DNA from: Betaproteobacteria bacterium
GTDB lineage: Bacteria; Pseudomonadota; Gammaproteobacteria; Burkholderiales; WYBJ01
NCBI GenBank assembly: GCA_009377585.1
Contig: WHTS01000031.1
Span: 1-57,280 of the forward strand
Length of the DNA stretch: 57,280 nucleotides
Direction of reading: 5' to 3'
Below the pieces are notes generated by a model. The model did no database searches. It saw nothing but the letters and a program-made list of their open reading frames with translations, and was not told where the DNA came from. This document shows, one piece after another, positions 51,597 to 57,280 of this stretch (the stretch's first letter is position 1; each line of letters starts with the position of its first letter). Made by a program: the position numbers and the translations under genes.

Positions 51597-52663
51597 ATGC
51601 GCGAATATCGGTTGGCGGCGATCCCCGGCGACGGCATCGGCAAGGAAGTCATCCCCGCGGGGTTGAAAGTGCTGGCAGCACTGGCCGAGCTGGAAGACTT
51701 TCGGCTTGCCGTCACGGATTTCGACTGGGACAGCGAGCGCTATCTCGCCCGGGGCGCCTACATTCCAGACGGCGGATTGCAACGATTGCAGGGTTTCGAT
51801 GCGATCTTCTTCGGCGCGGTGGGCTCGCCCAAGGTACCCGATCACGTATCGCTGTGGGGATTGCGGCTGCCCATCTGCCAGGGCTTCGACCAGTATGCCA
51901 ACGTGCGGCCAGCGCGGGTGCTGCCCGGCGTGCAAAGCCCGCTCAAGCTGCGCGATCCTGCCGATCTGGACTGGGTCATCGTGCGCGAGAATTCAGAAGG
52001 CGAATATTCCGGAAGCGGCGGGCGCGCGCACCGCGGGCTGCCGGAGGAAGTTGCAACCGAGGTCTCCGTATTCACCCGCGCCGGCGTGACGCGTATTCAC
52101 CGTTTCGCTTTCGAGCTCGCGCGCGGCCGAGCGCGCAAGCACCTGACGCTGGTCACCAAGTCCAATGCACAGCGCCACGGCATGGTGATGTGGGACGAAA
52201 TATTCTTCGAGGTGGCGCGCGATTATCCCGATGTCGCCTGGGATCGCGAGCTGGTCGATGCGATGACCACGCGCATGGTGTCGCGCCCGGGCAGCATCGA
52301 TGTCGTGGTGGCGACCAACCTGCACGCGGATATCCTGTCGGATCTCGCCGCCGCGCTGTCCGGGAGTCTCGGCATCGCGCCCACCGCCAACCTCAACCCG
52401 AGCGCCGCTTCCCGTCGATGTTCGAGCCGATCCACGGCTCGGCATTCGACATCACCGGCAAGGGTATCGCCAATCCAATCGCGACCTTCTGGACCGCGGC
52501 GATGATGCTCGAGCACCTCGGAGAACAGAGTGCCGGCCGCAGGCTCATGCGCGCCATCGAAGCGGTCACGACGCGCAAGATCTTCACGCCGGATCTGGGC
52601 GGGGAAGCCGATACGGCCGTCGTCACCGCCGCCGTGATCGCAGCGCTAAACAAGGAAGTCTGA
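51597..52663 (+). pseudogene. Tartrate/D-malate (isopropylmalate-type) dehydrogenase with a single-base deletion
   Basis: The gene starts MREYRLAAIPGDGIGKEVIP and shows the beta-decarboxylating dehydrogenase family: FFGAVGSPKVPDHVSLWGLR, VRENSEGEYSGSGGRAHRG (typical of tartrate/D-malate dehydrogenases), VTKSNAQRHGMVMW, and DAMTTRMV. At about 52400 the sequence CAACCCGAGCGCCGC shifts frame. Adding a G (CCGGAGCGCCGC) restores NPERRFPSMFEPIHGSAFD and runs to the proper end at 52663. As given the protein is cut off near its C-terminus. The 1067-base length fits one missing base, so a sequencing error is as likely as real decay. Confidence 0.85.
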
Positions 52664-52730
52664 GCGGGACAGACGCAATTCACGAAACCCCTGATCGGCT
52701 GCTCGACCGTCAGAGACGAGGGTGTGGTGT

Positions 52731-52848
52731 TCCCCTCCTCGTCGAGGAGGGGTGGCGGCGCAGCCGACGGGGTGGTGGGGCTTGGCTGCCGAGATACCAC
52801 CCCGTCCACGACGCAGTCGTGTCCCGCCCCTCCTTGGCAGGAGGGGAG
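52731..52848. repeat. GC-rich hairpin-ended intergenic repeat, copy 3
   Basis: It starts CCCCTCCTCGTCGAGGAGGG and ends CCCCTCCTTGGCAGGAGGGG, each a hairpin. Inside, GACGGGGTGGT and ACCACCCCGTC form an inverted pair. It is the reverse orientation of the copy at 31820-31926 and separates the dehydrogenase from the macrodomain gene. Confidence 0.8.
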
Positions 52849-52891
52849 AACAAAAGAATTCTGCCTGCTCGCGGGTCGCGCTGCCTGCGTT

Positions 52892-53404
52892 CTACGCCTG
52901 TGCCGCGAGCGCGGCCAGCATGCGCTGGTGCGCGCTCGCGCCATAACTCACGCAACGCACCTGCTCGATCGAATCGATCCGATCGAGCTCGGCGGCAATC
53001 GTCCGGGCCGCGATGGTGCACGCCCGCTCGACGGGAAATCCATAGGCGCCGGTGGATATTTGGGGAAAGGCGATCCTGCGTACACCGTGCGCGGCGGCGA
53101 GCGCTAGGCTCTCCCGATAGCAGCCCGCGAGCAAGCGCTCCTCGTCAAAATCGCCGCCCTGCCATACCGGGCCGATGGTGTGGATGATCCATTTCGCGCC
53201 GAGACGAAAGCCCGGCGTGATCTTGGCCGCTCCGGTGGCGCAACCGCTTAAGCTTGCGCAAAACGCGCGCAGCTCCGGACCGGCCGCGCGGTGAATCGCG
53301 CCGTCGACCCCTCCGCCGCCGAGCAGGCTCGCATTGGCTGCGTTGACGATCGCATCCACCGGCTGGATGGTGATATCGCCTTCGACTGCAACGATACGCT
53401 GCAT
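52892..53404 (-). CDS. Macrodomain protein (O-acetyl-ADP-ribose deacetylase type)
   Basis: The 170-residue protein is a single macrodomain: VNAANASLLGGGGVDGAIH (binding loop 1, conserved NAAN), KWIIHTIGPVW, and IAFPQISTGAYGFPVERA (loop 2). This set matches the YmdB/MacroD type, which removes ADP-ribose or O-acetyl-ADP-ribose. GGAGGAG 6-8 bases before ATG 53404 fixes the start; the frame is open further upstream without homologous sequence. Confidence 0.9.
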   Translation of the reverse strand: MQRIVAVEGDITIQPVDAIVNAANASLLGGGGVDGAIHRAAGPELRAFCASLSGCATGAAKITPGFRLGAKWIIHTIGPVWQGGDFDEERLLAGCYRESLALAAAHGVRRIAFPQISTGAYGFPVERACTIAARTIAAELDRIDSIEQVRCVSYGASAHQRMLAALAAQA

Positions 53405-53627
53405 GGTCACTCCTCCGACGAACGCCTCGCTTGCACCGGAAATGTTAGCAGCCTTGCATTCAAGCGATCGCCTTGTCGCGCCGTAACAGGCTTCGTCAAC
53501 GTGCCGACAGGCAGGTGCGTGCCGCCGCGAATTGCCCGCGCGCACTGCACGCGTTTCAGTCTCGCACGACAGGCCGCCAGAGCCGACACCCAGCCTGACC
53601 AGGAGGCAATTTGTCACGAAACGCTTC

Positions 53628-54869
53628 ATGTCCGCGAAGAGAACGTCTCAACCGACTGCCGATAGCGTTGCCGTCCTGGTCATCGAATCCAGCAAATTCG
53701 AGCGGCGCTCGCTCTGTCGGCTCATGCGTGCCGCCGGCGCACAGCGTGTAGCCGAAGCGGCCAATCTCGAAGGCGCACGCCATCTGTTGGCCGTTCGCCA
53801 GTGGCCGCACTGGCTGCTCGTCGCTGACCCGGACCGACTGGGCGAGGACTGCCTCTATGTCCTGCGCGACCTGGCTGTCGAGCAAACGCTCGCAACGGCC
53901 CTGCTCCTGACGCAACGCCGGCAGCCTGAAGCCGAAGGCTTACGCAGCCGCGCGGCCCAATGCGGCTTACCTGTCCTTGCCGTCATGCGAAAACCCCTCA
54001 GCGCGGAGCAGGCGGGCACGCTGCTGCGCGGGCTCGGACAGCCTGCCGCCACTGCGACCAAGGCGCCGTCCCTGAGCAGGGACGAGCTGAACGAGTGCCT
54101 GCGAAGCGGACGCGTACGCGCGCGCTTCGAGCCCAAGATCAACCTGCAATCCGGCCGGCCGGTGGCCTGCGAAGCCATCTCCTACGTCTCGCATGCACGC
54201 TACGGCGAGGTGCCCGCCGCCGGATTCGGCCACGCGATGGCGCAACTCGGCGCCCAGCGCGTGATGACCGCAACCGTGCTGCGCGACGCCGCCGCGTTGG
54301 TGCGTTCGCTGCGCGCCAAGAGCCTGGATGCCAAAGTGTCCGTCAATCTCGGTTACGAGGTGCTGTCCGAGTGCGGCGACGCGAATGCGCTCGACGCCTA
54401 TGTGCGTACGCTCGGAGTCGCAGCGGCGGACCTGGTGCTCGAGATCGATGCGGGCCGGCATGCCGCCTCGCCGAACTTCGCCGACAATCTGGCGCGTCTG
54501 AAGCTGCGCGGCTATGCGCTGGCTCTCGACCACCCCGCCACCACGCTGGCGCTCGACAACCCGGCCCACGAGCACTTCTGCGAAGTGAAACTGAGCTGGC
54601 CCGACGCCACCGCAGCGCACTCAGCACCCGAGCACCAGAGCCTCGCGGCCGCCGTGGTCAACGCACGCAAGCAGGGCATGACGGCGTGTGCGGTGGGGGT
54701 ACGTACGCTGGCCGACCTGACGCACGCACGCCAAGCAGGCTTCGAGGCCGGCCAGGGCGAGCTCTTCGCCGCGTCCATGCTGGCCGCGGAGACCGTGCTA
54801 TGGGTGGAGCGCGAAGAGCGTAATCGAAGCTTCGCCGACCGCGCCCAGACGCTGAACCAGGCCAGTTGA
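53628..54869 (+). CDS. Degenerate EAL-domain protein with receiver-like N-terminus
   Basis: The 413-residue protein begins with a receiver-like fold (VLVIESSKFERRSLCRLMRA) lacking a clear phosphoacceptor, followed by an EAL-type barrel. The catalytic motifs are eroded: EAL is EAISYV, DDFGTGY is DHPATTL, KIDRSF is KLSWPDA, and EGVET is VGVRT. VNLG and EIDA remain. It is therefore probably a c-di-GMP-independent binding or adaptor protein. ATG 53628 is the first plausible start; an AGGAGG lies too far upstream (53601) to serve it well. Confidence 0.75.
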   Translation: MSAKRTSQPTADSVAVLVIESSKFERRSLCRLMRAAGAQRVAEAANLEGARHLLAVRQWPHWLLVADPDRLGEDCLYVLRDLAVEQTLATALLLTQRRQPEAEGLRSRAAQCGLPVLAVMRKPLSAEQAGTLLRGLGQPAATATKAPSLSRDELNECLRSGRVRARFEPKINLQSGRPVACEAISYVSHARYGEVPAAGFGHAMAQLGAQRVMTATVLRDAAALVRSLRAKSLDAKVSVNLGYEVLSECGDANALDAYVRTLGVAAADLVLEIDAGRHAASPNFADNLARLKLRGYALALDHPATTLALDNPAHEHFCEVKLSWPDATAAHSAPEHQSLAAAVVNARKQGMTACAVGVRTLADLTHARQAGFEAGQGELFAASMLAAETVLWVEREERNRSFADRAQTLNQAS

Positions 54870-54938
54870 CCGGTTCGCCTTGCCTTCGACCCGACGCCCG
54901 GCTGCTTCGCATCGACCGGATATCCGTGGCGAGCGGCG

Positions 54939-55172
54939 CTAGCGGCTCGCGCGCCACTGCGCAAGGCGCTTTGGATCTACCGGGTGCGCTCGGCTGCTCG
55001 CTTCCTTCCGGCTCATCACCACGGCCTCGCCGCAGCCATGCACGCATACGGATGCCTGCACCACGCCGCGTCGCTCCGACGGATCGCCGTGGCGATCGGG
55101 CTCCCCGGGCCAGGGCAGCAGGAACGTACCCGCCAGGCCCAGGATCGTAACCACCAGTTCTTTCGCGTTCAT
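54939..55172 (-). CDS. Hypothetical small protein
   Basis: This 77-residue frame begins with a hydrophobic stretch (MNAKELVVTILGLAGTFLLP) after AGAGGCGAACACG, then a polar tail with CVHGC and several Arg/Lys. No family was recognised. The ribosome binding site and hydrophobic start make it plausible, but it could be chance. It fills most of the 480-base gap between the EAL-like and amidase genes; the rest of that gap shows nothing clear. Confidence 0.35.
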   Translation of the reverse strand: MNAKELVVTILGLAGTFLLPWPGEPDRHGDPSERRGVVQASVCVHGCGEAVVMSRKEASSRAHPVDPKRLAQWRASR

Positions 55173-55350
55173 CGTGTTCGCCTCTGCCTCGTGACCAGCC
55201 CAGTATCGACGGCGTGAGGCTCACTGCATGAGCCCGGCGTCAGCGATAATGAGGTGATATCGCGGCCACCGACCCGAGCGCGGATGCCTGCACCGCCTCG
55301 GTCTCGTGCCGGCCGTGTCTGCCCTTGGCACATCCGACGGAACCGTACCG

Positions 55351-56634
55351 ATGCCGACATCCCCGAATGAATGGACTGCAAGCGAGATAGCCACTGCCAC
55401 GCGATCCGGCAGCCTCACATGCGAGGCGGTCATTCGCGCCTGCCTCGAGCGCATCCTGGCGCGCGAGCCGGCGGTACAGGCCTGGCAACACCTGGACGCC
55501 GAACGTGCGCTCGAGCAGGCCCGCGCGCTCGATGCGGGCTCGGGTCCGCGCGGGGCGCTGCACGGCGTGCCGTTCGGCGCAAAAGACATCATCGACGCGG
55601 CCGACATGCCATCCGAGTACGGCAGCCCGATCCATCGCGGCCATCGGCCGGGCCGGGATGCGGCCTGCGTGGCGCTCATGCGACGCGCGGGGGCGGTCCT
55701 GGTCGGCAAGACCGTCACGACCGAATTCGCCAACGTCCATCCGGGCAAGACGCGCAATCCGCTCGACGCCGAACGCACGCCCGGCGGGTCGTCGAGCGGA
55801 TCGGCGGCGGCGGTCGGCGATCGCATGGTGCCACTGGCCTTGGGAACACAGACGACTGCCTCGACCATCCGCCCGGCCTCCTTCTGCGGCGTCGTGGGCT
55901 ATCGACCGACGTGGGGCGATCTGCGCATGTCGGGCGTTCTCGAAGCGGCGGGCTCACTCGATACGCTCGGCTTGTTCGCGCGCTCGATCGAGGATGTCGC
56001 GCTGCTGCGCGAGGTGCTGATCGGCGCGGAACCGAAGCCGCTCGAGGAAACCGGCAAGCCTCGCATCGGATTCTGCCGCACGCCCCTGTGGGAAAAGGCG
56101 GATGCATCGACTCAGCGCCTGCTCGAGGACGCGGCTTCGACGCTGGCACGAACGGGCACGAGCGTGAAAGACGCCCTGGTGCCGGCGGCATTTGCCCGCA
56201 TTCCCGATGCCCATCGGGCAGTCTCGAGCTATGAATTCACGCGCAATTTCGCCTGGGAGATCGATCATCACTGGAACGCGATCAGCGAAACTTTGCGCAA
56301 CGGCCGCCTCGCGCACGGCATGGCGACCAGCTTCGAACAGTATCGCGAAGCGCGCGAATTCCTCGCCGCCTGCCGCCGCACGCTCGACCAGGTGTTCGAG
56401 AGCTACGACGTGCTGCTGACGCCCGCTGCCGCAGGTGAAGCGCCGATCGGGCTCGAATCGACCGGTTACACGGGCTTCTGCACGTTGTGGACATCCACGC
56501 ACGTGCCGGCCGTTACCGTGCCGGCCCTGCAAGGGCCGAACGGATTGCCGATCGGCGTGCAACTGATCGCGCGGCGCGACTGCGATCGCGAGCTGTTCCG
56601 CTTCGCCCGCTGGGTGCAGCGCGCGCTTGCGTGA
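55351..56634 (+). CDS. Amidase-signature family protein
   Basis: The 427-residue protein has the amidase signature Ser-Ser-Lys triad: Lys in GVPFGAKDI, the cis-Ser in GGSSSGSAAAV, and the nucleophile segment TQTTASTIRPASFCGVVGYRPT, where the usual DTGGS is TTAS. Substrate loops in these enzymes vary, so it could hydrolyse an aliphatic or aryl amide, allophanate or a related amide. It starts at ATG 55351; a GTG at 55306 is also in frame. No GatB or GatC genes are near, so it is not the tRNA amidotransferase. Confidence 0.88.
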   Translation: MPTSPNEWTASEIATATRSGSLTCEAVIRACLERILAREPAVQAWQHLDAERALEQARALDAGSGPRGALHGVPFGAKDIIDAADMPSEYGSPIHRGHRPGRDAACVALMRRAGAVLVGKTVTTEFANVHPGKTRNPLDAERTPGGSSSGSAAAVGDRMVPLALGTQTTASTIRPASFCGVVGYRPTWGDLRMSGVLEAAGSLDTLGLFARSIEDVALLREVLIGAEPKPLEETGKPRIGFCRTPLWEKADASTQRLLEDAASTLARTGTSVKDALVPAAFARIPDAHRAVSSYEFTRNFAWEIDHHWNAISETLRNGRLAHGMATSFEQYREAREFLAACRRTLDQVFESYDVLLTPAAAGEAPIGLESTGYTGFCTLWTSTHVPAVTVPALQGPNGLPIGVQLIARRDCDRELFRFARWVQRALA

Positions 56635-56683
56635 GCGCATTGGCGCAGAAGCGATTCGCCATCGCGCCGCATGGGTAGAGGCC

Positions 56684-56728
56684 AGCCCGGATATTTCACC
56701 AGGCCGGCCCCGATGAAATATTCGGGCT
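56684..56728. terminator. Long hairpin between convergent genes
   Basis: AGCCCGGATATTTCA (56684-56698) pairs with TGAAATATTCGGGCT (56714-56728) with a single G-T type mismatch, a 15-bp stem around a 15-base GC-rich loop. It lies between the amidase and the convergent permease gene, whose stop codon it touches. Neither strand has a clear T run. Confidence 0.5.
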
Positions 56729-57280
56729 AGCCACCCGAGCGCAGCAACTGCGCCGGAGCGATGCGAAGCTGCCGCAGCAGATAGGTCCCGCCGAGGCCGA
56801 GGCTGCACGTGCTGACGACGACCGCCGTGGCGGCGCCGATCCAGTAGAGGCGCGCAAGCTCGAGATCCAGCCGGTAATGGAGCAGCAACGCGGCGAGCGC
56901 GCTGCCCGCGGCAATCGCGAACACCGAAGTGAGGAGCGCGAGCACCGCGTACTCCACCTGCAGGCTGCGGCGAATGACCGTTACACGGGCACCGAGCGCG
57001 TTGAGCACGCTCGCCTGGTAGACCTGGCGCGCCAGGCTTGCCGCGATGACGCTCGCCAGCACCAGGAGGCTTGCTATCAACGTCACGCCGGCGATCACCG
57101 AGAGCCCGGCGCCGGCGCGTCCGAGCAACGTGCGCGCCTCGTTCAGGATGACATCCGTGCGCACGGTCACCACATGGGGCGCGGCCGCCGCGATCCGATC
57201 CTGCGCGTTCGCGGCGGCACCAGCAACCATGTAAGCCGCGCCGACGTAGCGTGTGACATGGGGATCGAGCACGCCGTCGG
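56727..57280 (-). CDS. FtsX-like ABC-transporter permease, C-terminal part (partial)
   Basis: The open frame continues past the window edge. The visible 180 residues show two or three membrane segments, a conserved permease loop (VLNALGARVTVIRRSLQVEYAVLALLTSVFA) and the typical C-terminus (LYWIGAATAVVVS... APAQLLRSGG) of FtsX/MacB-family permeases. Such permeases work with an ATPase in lipoprotein release, peptide export or division. The ATPase gene would lie outside the window. Confidence 0.78.
   Translation of the reverse strand, partial: DGVLDPHVTRYVGAAYMVAGAAANAQDRIAAAAPHVVTVRTDVILNEARTLLGRAGAGLSVIAGVTLIASLLVLASVIAASLARQVYQASVLNALGARVTVIRRSLQVEYAVLALLTSVFAIAAGSALAALLLHYRLDLELARLYWIGAATAVVVSTCSLGLGGTYLLRQLRIAPAQLLRSGG

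Overview
The window is about 57 kb of GC-rich DNA with dense, short-spaced genes. It looks like a chromosomal segment of a Betaproteobacterium, probably Burkholderiales-like. This is inferred from four Bug-type (tripartite tricarboxylate transporter) binding proteins, a tsaB-rimI-uracil-DNA-glycosylase operon, a TctD/TctE-like two-component pair, a family-B DNA polymerase II and many small-molecule catabolic enzymes. No rRNA, tRNA, phage, plasmid or CRISPR locus was recognised.

Layout. 1-2 kb: small envelope proteins and a broken phospholipase-D gene. 2.3-8.7 kb: a catabolic block with a two-subunit molybdenum hydroxylase, a ketopantoate-reductase-like enzyme, an enoyl-CoA hydratase, a carboxymuconolactone-decarboxylase-like protein and, on the other strand, an iron alcohol dehydrogenase. 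8.8-12.4 kb: polB and a Bug receptor. 12.5-15.6 kb: two coupled PNPOx-like genes, then an AAA/DUF4143 ATPase gene flanked on both sides by truncated genes. 15.6-20.4 kb (minus strand): TauD-type dioxygenase, enolase-superfamily enzyme, AroQ-like protein, Bug receptor and alpha/beta hydrolase, which together read as one catabolic unit. 20.5-25.7 kb: transaldolase, cold-shock protein with a recognisable promoter and terminator, Fic protein, Bug receptor and a VOC protein. 25.9-28 kb: UDG-rimI-tsaB, overlapping and coupled. 28.1-31.8 kb: MmgE/PrpD, Bug and Gfo/Idh proteins.

32.3-40.9 kb holds the most unusual locus: four di-heme c-type cytochromes and a lipoprotein in one same-strand run. Two of the cytochromes carry a C-terminal signature like the RoxA/RoxB rubber-oxygenase family. 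The rest of the window holds a TerC-family protein, a TctE/TctD-like two-component system, a large REC-PAS-GGDEF-EAL protein next to a hybrid sensor kinase, a frameshifted tartrate/D-malate dehydrogenase, a macrodomain protein, a degenerate EAL protein, an amidase and the end of an FtsX-type permease.

Three genes (hydrolase near 20.3 kb, Bug receptor near 25.25 kb, dehydrogenase near 52.4 kb) each appear to lack exactly one base, so either the assembly has residual indels or genes are decaying. Palindromic intergenic repeats of at least three types are scattered between genes. All functional calls rest on reading motifs by eye; no database search was possible.
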